Positions 8,855-17,713 of a DNA stretch of 64,000 nucleotides are shown in pieces. The notes under the pieces are model-generated. The model ran no database searches. It was not told where the DNA came from and saw only the letters and a list, made by a program, of their open reading frames with translations. A program made the position numbers and the translations under genes. Each line of letters opens with the position of its first letter. Position 1 is the stretch's first letter. Source of the DNA: Lachnospiraceae bacterium (GTDB lineage Bacteria > Bacillota > Clostridia > Lachnospirales > Lachnospiraceae); the NCBI GenBank assembly GCA_022652545.1, contig JALCRM010000001.1, positions 434,001 to 498,000 on the forward strand, read 5' to 3'.

Positions 8855-10087
8855 ATGGCAGGAGAAAGCAAAAAGGCGCTGACACTTGAAGCATTCGAAG
8901 AGGCATATGAGACAGTCAGGAAAGTCACGCTGCCCACAAAACTGATCAATTCTGATTACTTCGGGGAACAGGCGGGGACCAAGGTCTGGCTGAAGCCGGA
9001 AAATCTGCAGCGCACAGGTGCCTACAAGATCCGCGGCGCCTATTACAGGATCTCCAAAATGACGGAGGCGGAGCGCGCAAGAGGGATCATCACGGCTTCT
9101 GCCGGCAATCATGCGCAGGGCGTTGCCTATGCGGCGCGTGAAAACGGCGTCAAGGCCATCGTCGTCATGCCTACCACGACGCCTCTCATTAAGGTGAACA
9201 GGACCAAGGCGCTGGGCGCTGAGGTCATCCTTTTCGGCGATGTCTACGATGAAGCCTGCAGCAAGGCACTTGAACTGACCGAAGAAAAGGGCTATACGTT
9301 CATCCATCCTTTCGACGATCCGGAAGTCGCGACCGGCCAGGGCACGATCGCCATGGAGATCGTGAAGGATCTGCCCCTCGTGGACATCATTCTCGTGCCG
9401 GTGGGCGGAGGAGGACTGGCGACCGGTGTTTCGACGCTGGCCAAGCTCCTGAAGCCGGGGACCCAGGTCATCGGCGTGGAGCCGGAGGGCGCAGCCTGCC
9501 TTACCGCGTCCCTGAAAGCAGGGAAGGTCGTCACGCTGCCTTCCGTCAACACCATCGCAGACGGTACCGCCGTCAAAACACCCGGCACGAAGATCTTCCC
9601 GTATCTGCAGAAAAACCTGGACAGCGTCGTTACCGTACCTGACAATGAACTTGTGACTGCATTCCTCGATATGGTGGAAAATCACAAGATGATCGTGGAA
9701 AATTCGGGCCTGCTCACTGTGGCTGCCCTGAAGCACATCGACTGCAGGGGCAAGCGGGTCGTGTGCGTACTGTCGGGCGGCAATATGGACGTCATTACCA
9801 TGTCTTCCGTCGTACAGCAGGGACTGATCCTGCGCGACAGGATCTTTACGGTCTCCGTCCTGCTTCCGGACAAGCCGGGTGAACTCTGCAGAATTTCCGG
9901 GATCATCGCCGCAGAGAACGGAAATGTGATAAAACTGGAGCATAATCAGTTCGTGACGATCAACAGGAGCGCCGCCGTGGAGCTGCGCATTACGCTCGAG
10001 GCATACGGCACCGAGCACAAGCACAGGATCCTCGAAGCGCTTGAGAAGAACGGGTACAGACCGAAGCTGGTACAGGCAATGCTTTAA
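8855..10087 (+). CDS. ilvA: threonine ammonia-lyase (biosynthetic-type, single ACT domain)
   Basis: PLP enzyme converting threonine to 2-oxobutyrate, the first step to isoleucine. Fold-type II features are clear: TGAYKIRGA with the PLP-binding Lys, SAGNHAQGVA, and the glycine loop PVGGGGLATG that holds the cofactor phosphate. The last 70 residues form an ACT-like domain (VLLPDKPGELCRISGIIA), expected to bind an allosteric amino acid. The length of 410 aa fits the one-ACT class, which also includes catabolic TdcB-like enzymes. The ATG directly abuts the ftsY stop and AGCGAGGAGCGG supplies the ribosome binding site. Other ilv genes lie at 27-31 kb. Confidence 0.92.
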   Translation: MAGESKKALTLEAFEEAYETVRKVTLPTKLINSDYFGEQAGTKVWLKPENLQRTGAYKIRGAYYRISKMTEAERARGIITASAGNHAQGVAYAARENGVKAIVVMPTTTPLIKVNRTKALGAEVILFGDVYDEACSKALELTEEKGYTFIHPFDDPEVATGQGTIAMEIVKDLPLVDIILVPVGGGGLATGVSTLAKLLKPGTQVIGVEPEGAACLTASLKAGKVVTLPSVNTIADGTAVKTPGTKIFPYLQKNLDSVVTVPDNELVTAFLDMVENHKMIVENSGLLTVAALKHIDCRGKRVVCVLSGGNMDVITMSSVVQQGLILRDRIFTVSVLLPDKPGELCRISGIIAAENGNVIKLEHNQFVTINRSAAVELRITLEAYGTEHKHRILEALEKNGYRPKLVQAML

Positions 10088-10102
10088 AAGGGGCAGCGGA
10101 AA

Positions 10103-11218
10103 TTGACCGACACCGGTAAAGAACAGAAGAAAAGCAGAAATCCGAACCGCCGTCACACATTTTATCTGATCAACATCAACCTGATGGCGGCAGTCACGAT
10201 CGCAGTCTGCGCTGCGGCCGGCTATCTTGTTTACCGTCTTCAGAAAGCGAATGCCCGGATCGAGAGCTTCAAGGCGGAAGTGACGGATCCGGAAAACGGC
10301 GGCAAGGTATACTGGACGGAATCGGAACTGAACGATAAGATCGCGGAAGCGGAAAAGAGAGCCACCGGCCGGGAGCACAGCACGATCCTGCAGCAGATCC
10401 AGTCTTCGCTGGAGTCGGGCGAAAGCACACTCGACATGCTGCGCAAACTGTTTCCCGATGATCTGGTCGTACGCAACGGCGACCGGTATTATTTCTACAC
10501 GGTTGCGGACGGTGTGGCCCTGAACGATTTTGCCGAAGGGGATTTCAGGAGGGACGACAACGGCTGGCTGACCTACGTGGGGAAAAACAGCAGTATTCAT
10601 ACTGAGAACGGCATCGATGTCTCTGCTTCGGAAGGCACGGTGGAATGGGACAAGGTCAGGGAAGACGGAACGGATTTTGCCTATCTGTGTCTCGGAAGCC
10701 GGGGGAGCAACGGTAAGATCGCGGAGGACAGCGCGGTAGAGGATAACGCCCTGGGAGCCTCGAAAAACGGGATCCGCACAGGCATTTACTACAAACTGAA
10801 CGCCGTTTCCGACAAGGAAGCAGCGGCCGATGCGAATTATGTGGCTGATTTTCTGGACAGCAAGGGCAAAACACTGGGCATATCCGCTGATCTGCCGGTG
10901 GGACTGACGGTCACGGTGCCTTCGGATGAGAGCCGGGCGGCGGGCCAGAGCCAGGAAGACTGGACCTCCCACGTCCTGAAATTCTGCAGCACGCTTTCCG
11001 ACCGCGGCTATAAGCCGATGATCTACGGCAATATCAACAGTTTCACGATGATGCTGGACATACGCAGGCTGGAAGATTATGACAAGTGGCTGTCGGAGAC
11101 CAGCGTGGATCCTTACGATCCGTACGCCTTTACCTACTGGCAGTACACACAGGAGAGCACCCTGGACGGGATCGAAGGAAAAGTGCACCGTGACCTGGCG
11201 ATCGTAACGAAGAAATAA
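10103..11218 (+). CDS. membrane-anchored GH25-like protein, probably catalytically degenerate
   Basis: A 371-aa protein with a basic cytosolic N-terminus, one transmembrane segment at about residues 22-45, a coiled-coil-like linker, and a C-terminal domain resembling GH25 lysozymes from about residue 168 (GIDVSASEG with Asp172; EWDKVREDGTDFAYLCLG; GYKPMIYGN; YWQYTQ). The strand that normally carries the Asp-x-Glu catalytic motif reads SADLPVG (residues 261-267), so the expected Glu is Pro265. The final motif, usually VDxN, reads VHRD. I therefore doubt muramidase activity. The start is a TTG at 10103 with a GGGGCAGCGG site; no better Met lies before the membrane segment. Confidence 0.72.
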   Translation: MTDTGKEQKKSRNPNRRHTFYLININLMAAVTIAVCAAAGYLVYRLQKANARIESFKAEVTDPENGGKVYWTESELNDKIAEAEKRATGREHSTILQQIQSSLESGESTLDMLRKLFPDDLVVRNGDRYYFYTVADGVALNDFAEGDFRRDDNGWLTYVGKNSSIHTENGIDVSASEGTVEWDKVREDGTDFAYLCLGSRGSNGKIAEDSAVEDNALGASKNGIRTGIYYKLNAVSDKEAAADANYVADFLDSKGKTLGISADLPVGLTVTVPSDESRAAGQSQEDWTSHVLKFCSTLSDRGYKPMIYGNINSFTMMLDIRRLEDYDKWLSETSVDPYDPYAFTYWQYTQESTLDGIEGKVHRDLAIVTKK

Positions 11219-11286
11219 CGGCTGTCTGTGATCCTGTTTTTCCGGCAAGAAGCTGCTGCCGGCGGACGGGAGTAAAGATAAAATAC

Positions 11287-11315
11287 TTGACACCTCAGAG
11301 CGCACCCGGTATTAT
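11287..11315 (+). promoter_or_regulatory. promoter of the ylxM-ffh operon
   Basis: TTGACA (11287-11292), 17-bp spacer, TATTAT (11310-11315). The predicted transcription start near 11322 gives a leader of about 20 nt and excludes the in-frame GTG at 11322 as the ylxM start. An inverted repeat CCGGCA/TGCCGG (11242-11262) without a T tract lies upstream. Confidence 0.85.
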
Positions 11316-11342
11316 GGGTAGGTGCACCCGGAGGTGTTTTTC

Positions 11343-11717
11343 ATGTCCAGGACGATGGATGTCAAAACTGACGAGACCGAGCGGTTCGTAAAGGATGACA
11401 GGCTGTACGGCTATTACGGCGGACTGCTGACGGAGCACCAGCGCGATATTTATGAGAAGGCGTTTTACCAGGACCTCTCGCTGCGGGAGATCGCACAGGA
11501 GGAAGGCGTCAGCAAACAGGCAGTGCATGATCTGCTGCGCCGCTGTACGGCCACTTTAGAGGACTGCGAAAGAAAACTGGGTTACATGGCGCTGACAGAC
11601 CGCGTGAATGCGCTGACGGATGAATTGTCGGACGCAGCCGCCGGAGAGCACAGCATCGAAGCGCTGGCCGGAAAAACAGCAGCCGTCGCCGCGGAGATCC
11701 GGCGCCTGATCAACTGA
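11343..11717 (+). CDS. ylxM: YlxM/p13-family putative DNA-binding regulator of the SRP operon
   Basis: A 124-aa protein with a sigma-70 region 4-like helix-turn-helix: YYGGLLTEHQRDIYEKAFYQ followed by LSLREIAQEEGVSKQAVHDLL (about residues 22-60). This is the hallmark of YlxM/p13, which is nearly always upstream of ffh and is thought to modulate SRP. The ATG at 11343 has a GGAGGT site 7 bp before it and fits the promoter position. It ends 19 bp before ffh. Its precise molecular role is not established for the family. Confidence 0.9.
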   Translation: MSRTMDVKTDETERFVKDDRLYGYYGGLLTEHQRDIYEKAFYQDLSLREIAQEEGVSKQAVHDLLRRCTATLEDCERKLGYMALTDRVNALTDELSDAAAGEHSIEALAGKTAAVAAEIRRLIN

Positions 11718-11736
11718 TATACAGGTGGAATTATCT

Positions 11737-13125
11737 ATGGCATTTGATTCACTGAGCCAGAAACTGAATGATATCTTCAAGCGTCTGCGCGGAAAAGGGC
11801 GGCTGACGGAAAGCGACGTCGACGCGGCCATGAAGGAAGTGCGCATGGCGCTGCTCGAGGCGGATGTCAACTTCCGTGTCGTGAAGCAGTTCACCGCATC
11901 CGTAAAGGAGCGGGCGATCGGCAGCGACGTCATGGACGGCCTGAACCCCGGACAGCAGGTCATCAAGATCGTGGACGATGAGCTGACGAAGCTGATGGGT
12001 TCGGAGTCCGCCGAGATCTCTTTCCTGCCGGGCCAGGCTGTGACCGTCATCATGATGTGCGGCCTGCAGGGCGCAGGCAAGACGACCACGGCAGCCAAGC
12101 TGGCGGCGAACCTGATGAAGAAGGGAAAGACGCCGCTGCTGGCGGCTCTGGATGTGTATCGTCCCGCAGCGGTAAAGCAGCTGCAGGTGAATGGCGAAAA
12201 AGTCGGCGCGGAGGTCTTCGCTGGCGCCCCGGGCAGCGTTCCGGCTGTCATAGCTTCAGAAGCGCTTGCATATGCGCAGAAGAACCACAAGAATGTGCTT
12301 ATTCTCGATACGGCAGGCCGTCTGCAGATCGATGACGCCATGATGACCGAGCTTTCGGACATCAAAAAGGCCGTCGAAGTGCAGGAAACACTGCTGGTCG
12401 TAGATGCGATGACCGGACAGGAAGCCGTGAATGTGGCAGAGACCTTCAATGAGCGTGCCGGCATAGACGGCGTTATCCTGACAAAGCTGGACGGCGATAC
12501 CAGGGGCGGCGCGGCGCTTTCCATCAAGGCAGTGACCGGCAAGCCCATTTTCTACGCGGGCATGGGAGAAAAGCTGAGCGATCTCGAGCAGTTTTATCCT
12601 GACCGGATGGCGAGCCGCATACTGGGCATGGGCGATGTGCTTACGCTGATCGATAAAGTCCAGTCCGAAATGGATGCGGAGAGCGAGACAAAGCAGAAGG
12701 AAATGGCCTCGCGCGTCGGAAAGGGCAGGTTCGATTTCAATGACTACCTCGAGAGCATGAAGCAGATGCGCAAAATGGGCGGAATGCAGAGCATTCTCGG
12801 CATGCTGCCGGGCATGGGCATCAAGGCTTCCGACCTGGAGGGACAGATCGACGAGAAGAAACTCTCGAAGACGGAAGCCATCGTACTTTCCATGACACCG
12901 GCCGAGCGCGCGGATCCGAAGCTCCTCACGCCGCAGAGAAAGTACAGGATCGCAAAAGGATCGGGCAATGATATCGCCGACGTCAACCGCTTTGTAAAAC
13001 AGTTTGACCAGATGCAGAAAATGATGAAGCAGATGGGCGGAATGAAAAAGCACAAGCACGGCAGCCCGTTCGGCGGTATGGGCGGTATTGGCGGTCTGGG
13101 AAGCTTCGGGGCGCCGAAGTTCTGA
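11737..13125 (+). CDS. ffh: signal recognition particle protein Ffh
   Basis: SRP54 homologue that binds 4.5S/6S RNA and nascent signal sequences. The 462-aa protein shows the N domain, the GTPase G1 loop GLQGAGKTTTAAKL, DVYRPAAVKQL, DTAGRLQIDD and TKLDGDTRGG, then a methionine-rich M domain (MKQMRKMGGMQSILGMLPGMG and the DQMQKMMKQMGGMKK helix). The tail is glycine-rich. ATG 11737 is preceded by AGGTGG; an in-frame upstream codon at 11725 lacks a site. It acts with FtsY encoded 3 kb upstream. Confidence 0.97.
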   Translation: MAFDSLSQKLNDIFKRLRGKGRLTESDVDAAMKEVRMALLEADVNFRVVKQFTASVKERAIGSDVMDGLNPGQQVIKIVDDELTKLMGSESAEISFLPGQAVTVIMMCGLQGAGKTTTAAKLAANLMKKGKTPLLAALDVYRPAAVKQLQVNGEKVGAEVFAGAPGSVPAVIASEALAYAQKNHKNVLILDTAGRLQIDDAMMTELSDIKKAVEVQETLLVVDAMTGQEAVNVAETFNERAGIDGVILTKLDGDTRGGAALSIKAVTGKPIFYAGMGEKLSDLEQFYPDRMASRILGMGDVLTLIDKVQSEMDAESETKQKEMASRVGKGRFDFNDYLESMKQMRKMGGMQSILGMLPGMGIKASDLEGQIDEKKLSKTEAIVLSMTPAERADPKLLTPQRKYRIAKGSGNDIADVNRFVKQFDQMQKMMKQMGGMKKHKHGSPFGGMGGIGGLGSFGAPKF

Positions 13126-13187
13126 GGCCCTGACAGAGGGTGACAATACGGCGAAGGTCTTTTTCCGGAGCCGTTTGCACATAGAAA

Positions 13188-13202
13188 GCCGGAAGTTCCG
13201 GC
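13188..13202 (+). promoter_or_regulatory. small hairpin between ffh and rpsP
   Basis: GCCGGA / TCCGGC stem with a 3-nt loop, 20 bp before the GGAGG of rpsP. No -10/-35 pair is evident in this gap, so it may be an operon-internal RNA element rather than part of a new promoter. Confidence 0.35.
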
Positions 13203-13239
13203 GAAAATCACAGTACAACTTACGGAGGATAGTAAAGAA

Positions 13240-13482
13240 ATGGTTAAGATCAGACTGGCCAGGATTGGCGAAAAGAAGACCCCTATGTACAGGATCGTCG
13301 TAGCAGACGCGAACAAGCCGAGAAACGGAAAGAAGATCGCAGAGATCGGCACATTCAATCCCAACGTGAAACCGCACGATGTCAAGATCGATGCGGAGCT
13401 TGCCAAGGAATGGCTGAATAAGGGCGCACAGCCTACTATCGTAGTTGCCAAACTGTTCAGGCAGGCAGGCATCACGAAGTAA
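13240..13482 (+). CDS. rpsP: 30S ribosomal protein S16
   Basis: An 80-aa basic small-subunit protein. [20 protein letters not shown] and the following [19 protein letters not shown] block are diagnostic of S16. The ribosome binding site ACTTACGGAGG precedes ATG 13240. It begins the usual rpsP-khpA-rimM-trmD-rplS translation cluster, which is complete here. Confidence 0.97.
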   Translation: MVKIRLARIGEKKTPMYRIVVADANKPRNGKKIAEIGTFNPNVKPHDVKIDAELAKEWLNKGAQPTIVVAKLFRQAGITK

Positions 13483-13525
13483 TTCTGCCTTTGCAGAATC
13501 GCATCCGAACAGCGGAGGTGGAAAG

Positions 13526-13753
13526 ATGAAGGAACTGGTTGAAACGATTGCCAAAGCGTTGGTCGACCATCCCGAAGCTGTCACTGTGACCGAGGAACAG
13601 GAAGGGAAGAACGTGCGTATCCATCTGCACGTCGATCCTTCCGATATGGGCAAGGTCATAGGCAGACAGGGTCGGATCGCCAAGGCGATCCGCGCGGTCG
13701 TAAAAGCGGCAGGTTCCGGCGAAGACCACCGGACAGATGTCGATATTGAGTAA
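13526..13753 (+). CDS. khpA: KH-domain RNA-binding protein KhpA (YlqC)
   Basis: A 75-aa single type II KH domain protein. The nucleic-acid-binding GxxG loop is seen as VIGRQGRIAKAIR in the second half. KhpA pairs with KhpB (Jag) as a global RNA chaperone affecting division and wall synthesis in other Bacillota. ATG 13526 has GGAGGTGG just upstream. It lies between rpsP and rimM as expected. Confidence 0.95.
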   Translation: MKELVETIAKALVDHPEAVTVTEEQEGKNVRIHLHVDPSDMGKVIGRQGRIAKAIRAVVKAAGSGEDHRTDVDIE

Positions 13754-13793
13754 CGGCGGCTTTCATTCGGCCGCACATGGAGAGGTGTTTTGT

Positions 13794-14309
13794 ATGACAG
13801 ATCGGTTTCAGGTCGGCGTCATAGCCGGGACACACGGATTGAACGGAGAAGTGCGTGTATTTCCGACCACGGACGACCCGAAAAGGTTTCTCGACCTGAA
13901 GACGGTCTACCTGACAGGCGGGAAAGAAGGCGCAAGGAAGCTGACGGTCAGGAGTGTACGTTTCAGCGGTAAGTTCGTGATCCTCGGATTCGCGGAATTC
14001 GAACGGGTCGAGGACGTGGAAAGACTGCATGGAATGGCACTCGAGATAGACCGCGCGGATGCGCTGCCGCTCTCACAGAACGAGTTTTACATCCCGGACC
14101 TGATCGGGCTGAAGGTCTTCGACGAAAAGGAAGCGGAGATCGGGACGGTCACGGACGTGCTGCAGACAGGCGCAAATGATGTTTACGTATGCACGACGCC
14201 GGAAGGGCGGGAGCTCATGCTGCCGGCGATCGAGGACTGCATACGGGAGATCTCCCCGGAAAAGGGCTTCATGAAAGTCTTTCTGATGCCGGGGCTCCTC
14301 GACCTGTAG
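13794..14309 (+). CDS. rimM: ribosome maturation factor RimM
   Basis: Assists assembly of the 30S head near S19. The 171-aa protein has the RimM N-terminal domain (FQVGVIAGTHGLNGEVRVFPTT, about residues 4-30) and a PRC-barrel C-terminal domain (about 95-165, with LIGLKVFDEKEAEIGTV and LLPAIEDCIREI). I chose ATG 13794, preceded by GGAGAGGTG; a longer frame opens inside khpA but has no conserved residues. It ends 8 bp before trmD, its usual neighbour. Confidence 0.96.
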   Translation: MTDRFQVGVIAGTHGLNGEVRVFPTTDDPKRFLDLKTVYLTGGKEGARKLTVRSVRFSGKFVILGFAEFERVEDVERLHGMALEIDRADALPLSQNEFYIPDLIGLKVFDEKEAEIGTVTDVLQTGANDVYVCTTPEGRELMLPAIEDCIREISPEKGFMKVFLMPGLLDL

Positions 14310-14317
14310 GAGGCGTC

Positions 14318-15061
14318 ATGAATTTTCACATTCTCACGCTGTTTCCCGACATGGTCGTAGACGCGCTCAATACCGGCATCCTCGGAAAGGCGGTCGCAAA
14401 GGGCATCATCGGGCTCGACGGCGTGGACATCCGGGATTTTTCGCACAACAGGCACCGGAAGGTGGACGATTACACCTACGGCGGCGGGGCCGGTCTCCTG
14501 ATGCAGGCGCAGCCGATCTACGAGGCTGTGCAGTCGGTGCAGGAAAGGCTTCCGAAAAAGGCGCGCGTCATTTATATGACGCCGCAGGGACGTGTTTTCA
14601 CGCAGGAGATGGCTTCCGGGTTTTCCAGAGAGGACGACCTGATCCTGCTCTGCGGACACTATGAGGGCATCGATGAACGGGTGCTGGAGGAGTGTGCGAC
14701 GGATTTTGTCTCGATCGGCGACTATGTGCTGAGCGGGGGCGAGATCCCGGCCATGGTGCTGGTGGATACGGTATCCAGGCTGGTGCCCGGCGTACTGCAC
14801 AACGAAGTCAGCGCGGAGACGGATTCTTTTCAGAACGGCCTGCTGGAGTATCCGCAGTATTCCCGGCCGGAAGAGTGGCACGGGCGGCAGGTACCGCAGG
14901 TGCTGCTGTCCGGCGACCATGCAAAGGTGGATGAATGGCGCCTTGCAGAGTCGCTTGAACGCACGAGGGAACGCAGACCGGATCTGTACAAGGCCTGGCT
15001 GAAGGAACATCCCCCGGCTCCGGTGAAACGGCGGAAGAGGAAGGCAGACGGCGAAAAGTAG
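14318..15061 (+). CDS. trmD: tRNA (guanine37-N1)-methyltransferase
   Basis: Methylates G37 of tRNAs with AdoMet, preventing +1 frameshifts. The 247-aa protein has the SPOUT knot motifs: FPDMVVDALNTGILGKA, DDYTYGGGAGLLM, LLCGHYEGIDERV and SIGDYVLSGGEIPAMVL. ATG 14318 follows TAGGAGG, which overlaps the rimM stop. The C-terminus is basic, ending in a run of Arg and Lys. Confidence 0.97.
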   Translation: MNFHILTLFPDMVVDALNTGILGKAVAKGIIGLDGVDIRDFSHNRHRKVDDYTYGGGAGLLMQAQPIYEAVQSVQERLPKKARVIYMTPQGRVFTQEMASGFSREDDLILLCGHYEGIDERVLEECATDFVSIGDYVLSGGEIPAMVLVDTVSRLVPGVLHNEVSAETDSFQNGLLEYPQYSRPEEWHGRQVPQVLLSGDHAKVDEWRLAESLERTRERRPDLYKAWLKEHPPAPVKRRKRKADGEK

Positions 15062-15082
15062 CGGCCCGGGAACTGTTTTGCC

Positions 15083-15110
15083 TTGCATAAGACAGGCAAT
15101 TGTGTTAGAT
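15083..15110 (+). promoter_or_regulatory. probable promoter of rplS with long leader
   Basis: TTGCAT (15083-15088) and TTAGAT (15105-15110), 16-bp spacer. The roughly 140-nt GC-rich leader to rplS contains CCGG-type pairings around 15154-15185 and may be an L19 leader of the kind known upstream of rplS in Bacillota. A covariance-model hit is needed to claim it. Confidence 0.45.
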
Positions 15111-15251
15111 TATTAGCGTTGTGTCATCAGAAAAACGATGTTCCTCTGTCCTGCCGGCATCTGGTCCGGCACACACCGGTGAGCCCTGGAGGCTGTGACC
15201 CGGCGGCGGCATTTGTGCGGAGCAAGAACATCCCACAGACAGGAGAAAAAA

Positions 15252-15608
15252 ATGAGCGACATCATCAAAGAGATCGAAGGGGCTGAACTGAAGCAGGAAG
15301 CTCCCAAATTCGAAACAGGCGACACGGTCCGCGTTTACGGCAGGATCAAGGAAGGTACCCGCGAAAGAGTACAGGTTTTCGAAGGCACGGTACTCAAGAT
15401 CCAGGGCGGCGGCGCAAGAACGACCTTTACCGTGAGAAAAGCATCGAGCGGCGTAGGCGTTGAGAAGACATGGCCCCTGCACAGCCCGAACGTGGAAAAG
15501 GTCGAAGTCGTCCGCAAGGGCAAGGTCAGGAGAGCAAAACTGAACTATCTCCGCAATCTCAGCGGCAAGAAGGCCAAGGTCAGGGAGCAGATCGCGCCCG
15601 GCAAGTAA
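15252..15608 (+). CDS. rplS: 50S ribosomal protein L19
   Basis: A 118-aa large-subunit protein at the 30S-50S interface. Diagnostic segments are [26 protein letters not shown], the [20 protein letters not shown] block, [13 protein letters not shown] and the C-terminal [14 protein letters not shown] 15252 has AGGAGAAAAAA upstream; the frame is open further upstream but without homology. A strong terminator follows, closing the rpsP-rplS cluster. Confidence 0.97.
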   Translation: MSDIIKEIEGAELKQEAPKFETGDTVRVYGRIKEGTRERVQVFEGTVLKIQGGGARTTFTVRKASSGVGVEKTWPLHSPNVEKVEVVRKGKVRRAKLNYLRNLSGKKAKVREQIAPGK

Positions 15609-15631
15609 TCTGAACATTTGTGAAAAACGGG

Positions 15632-15664
15632 GATCGGGCAGGCTTACCTGCCTGATCTTTTTTC
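15632..15664 (+). terminator. intrinsic terminator after rplS
   Basis: An 11-bp stem (GATCGGGCAGG / CCTGCCTGATC, one G-T pair) with a CTTA loop, 15632-15657, followed by T6 interrupted late by a C. Confidence 0.9.
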
Positions 15665-15688
15665 TTATGAATGAGAGAGGACAGCGGC

Positions 15689-16279
15689 ATGCAGCGTCGT
15701 TCCTATCAGGGACTGACCTATTACGAACGCCGGGGAGGGATCAGCAGGGAGATCCTGCAGGAGATCCTGCAGTGGATCCTGTGCACTGCGGCAGCGATTT
15801 TTCTGGCGTGGTTCACGGTCTACTATTTCGGCTGCCGGTACAGTGTGGTCGGCTCTTCTATGGAGCCGGCGCTCACAAACGGGCAGAATGTGCTGGTGAA
15901 CCGCCTGTGCTACAAAGTATCTTCCCCGAAGCGGAATGACGTGATCGCGTTCTATCCTGCCGGCAACACCGGTGCGCATCCTTATATCAAGCGCGTGGCC
16001 GCTATTCCCGGAGATGTCGTACAGATCCTGGACGGGGAACTGATCGTGAACGGCACGATAGATCAGGACTCCCAGAATTATGATAAAATGGAAGACGCCG
16101 GGATCGCAGAGGAACCGGTGAAGCTGGGCGACAACGAATATTTTGTCCTCGGCGACAACAGGAACAATTCCGAAGATTCGCGTTCGGCCGGGATCGGGAT
16201 GGTGACGGATACGATGATCATCGGGCGGGTATGGCTTTCCCTTTCCTCGGGCGGACAGAATTTCAGTTTTGTCAAATAG
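15689..16279 (+). CDS. lepB: signal peptidase I (first copy)
   Basis: Membrane serine protease that removes signal peptides from exported proteins. The 196-aa protein has one N-terminal transmembrane helix (about residues 27-50), the Ser nucleophile in VVGSSMEPAL, the general-base Lys in YIKRVAAIPGD, and box E in [14 protein letters not shown] chose ATG 15689, with GAGAGAGG 8 bp upstream; an ATG at 15671 is in frame but lies within that site. No promoter was obvious between the rplS terminator and this gene. A second lepB follows after rbgA. Confidence 0.93.
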   Translation: MQRRSYQGLTYYERRGGISREILQEILQWILCTAAAIFLAWFTVYYFGCRYSVVGSSMEPALTNGQNVLVNRLCYKVSSPKRNDVIAFYPAGNTGAHPYIKRVAAIPGDVVQILDGELIVNGTIDQDSQNYDKMEDAGIAEEPVKLGDNEYFVLGDNRNNSEDSRSAGIGMVTDTMIIGRVWLSLSSGGQNFSFVK

Positions 16280-16292
16280 GCGGTGGCTCTGC

Positions 16293-17156
16293 TTGGAAAA
16301 CATACAATGGTATCCGGGTCATATGACCAGGGCAAAACGTCAGATGCAGGAAGACCTGAAGCTGGTCGATCTCGTGATCGAACTGGCGGATGCGCGCGTA
16401 CCGGAAAGCTCACGCAATCCGGATATCGCGGAACTGTGTGCCGGAAAGCCCAGGATCCTGGTGCTGAACAAAGCGGATCTGGCAGACCCCGCAGTGACGG
16501 AAGCCTACAGTGCGGCGCAGCAGCAGAAGGGCGTCCGCGTCATCGCGGCGAATGCACGCAGTAAGGGTACTGTACAGCCGCTGCTCAAGGCAGTGTCGGA
16601 GGTGTGTGCGGCCAAAAGGGAACACGACCGGAAACGGGGCATTCTGAACCGCCCGGTGAGGGCAATGGTCGCCGGCATTCCGAATGTCGGGAAGTCTACG
16701 CTCATCAATTCTCTTTCGGGACGTTCCAGTGCCAAAACAGGCGACAAGCCCGGCGTCACGAAGGGAAAGCAGTGGATCGCGCTGCCCGGCGGCCTGCTCC
16801 TTCTCGACACGCCCGGTATCCTCTGGCCGAAATTCGAGGACCCGCAGACCGGAATGCGGCTCGCCGTGACCGGTGCGATCGCGGATACCGCGGCGGATCC
16901 GGCTGAGCTGGCCCTCTGGCTGATCAGCTGGCTGCAGGCCTATTATCCGGGGATCCTGGAAAGCCGCTACGGAGCGGAGGGAAAGACCTTTGAAAAGGCA
17001 GACGGTCCCGGCAGGCAGGTCGTGCTTTCTGAGCTGGCGGCAGCCAGAAATTTTGTAAAAAAAGGCAGTGAACCGGATCGTGACCGTATGGCGGCTGTGC
17101 TGCTCGATGATTTCAGAGCCGGAAAGACGGGGCGGGTCTCGCTGGAAAGGATGTAA
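16293..17156 (+). CDS. rbgA: ribosome biogenesis GTPase RbgA (YlqF)
   Basis: Circularly permuted GTPase needed for late 50S assembly. The 287-aa protein starts ENIQWYPGHMTRAKRQM, the family N-terminus, and shows motifs in permuted order: NKADLAD (G4) near residue 58, then [14 protein letters not shown] (G1), and DTPGILWP (G3). The start is TTG at 16293 with GGCGGTGG upstream; this gives the canonical N-terminus, whereas a TTG at 16269 lies inside lepB. The stop codon is followed immediately by the second lepB. Confidence 0.93.
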   Translation: MENIQWYPGHMTRAKRQMQEDLKLVDLVIELADARVPESSRNPDIAELCAGKPRILVLNKADLADPAVTEAYSAAQQQKGVRVIAANARSKGTVQPLLKAVSEVCAAKREHDRKRGILNRPVRAMVAGIPNVGKSTLINSLSGRSSAKTGDKPGVTKGKQWIALPGGLLLLDTPGILWPKFEDPQTGMRLAVTGAIADTAADPAELALWLISWLQAYYPGILESRYGAEGKTFEKADGPGRQVVLSELAAARNFVKKGSEPDRDRMAAVLLDDFRAGKTGRVSLERM

Positions 17157-17702
17157 ATGAGGACGCAGGGATTTCTGAGAACCTTTCTGCACGTGGCAAT
17201 TTATATCGGAGGCATTCTTCTCGCAACGTTTCTCATCGTGAACTTTGTCGCGCAGAGGACGCGCGTGTACGGCTATTCGATGACACCTACACTGAACGAC
17301 GCCGACCAGCTGATCGTGGAAAAGCTTTCCTACCATTTCACGGATCCGCAGCGCTATGACATCATCGTATTCCCGTACCAGTATGCCAAAAACACGTTCT
17401 ATGTGAAGCGTATCATCGGGCTGCCGGGAGAGCGCATCCGCATCGATTATGACGGCAACATATACATCAACGGAAAGGTGTTGGAGGAACATTACGGCAA
17501 GGAAGTGATTGAAGACCCGGGCATCGCCGCGACGGAGATCCAGCTGGCGGACGACGAGTATTTCCTGCTCGGCGACAACCGGAACAACAGCCAGGACAGC
17601 CGCGATCCTTCCGTAGGGCCCGTAAAGCGCAAAAATCTGATCGGCCGCGTGTGGCTGCGGCTGTATCCGTTCTCAAAATTCGGTCTTATCACACACCAGT
17701 GA
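17157..17702 (+). CDS. lepB: signal peptidase I (second copy)
   Basis: A 181-aa paralogue of the upstream peptidase. It has one transmembrane helix (about residues 8-30), the Ser nucleophile in [10 protein letters not shown], the Lys base in [11 protein letters not shown] and box E in [14 protein letters not shown]. The two copies differ strongly outside these boxes, so this is old duplication or separate recruitment rather than recent copying. ATG 17157 abuts the rbgA stop, so it is co-translated with it. A substrate difference between the two is possible but not visible here. Confidence 0.94.
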   Translation: MRTQGFLRTFLHVAIYIGGILLATFLIVNFVAQRTRVYGYSMTPTLNDADQLIVEKLSYHFTDPQRYDIIVFPYQYAKNTFYVKRIIGLPGERIRIDYDGNIYINGKVLEEHYGKEVIEDPGIAATEIQLADDEYFLLGDNRNNSQDSRDPSVGPVKRKNLIGRVWLRLYPFSKFGLITHQ

Positions 17703-17713
17703 CGGAGAGCGCA

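Noticed and set aside
7919-11305. Very long minus-strand open frame of over 1100 codons
   Set aside because: It runs antisense to ftsY, ilvA and the GH25-like gene, all with clear motifs. Its composition (His, Arg and Phe rich) is that of a codon-bias shadow.
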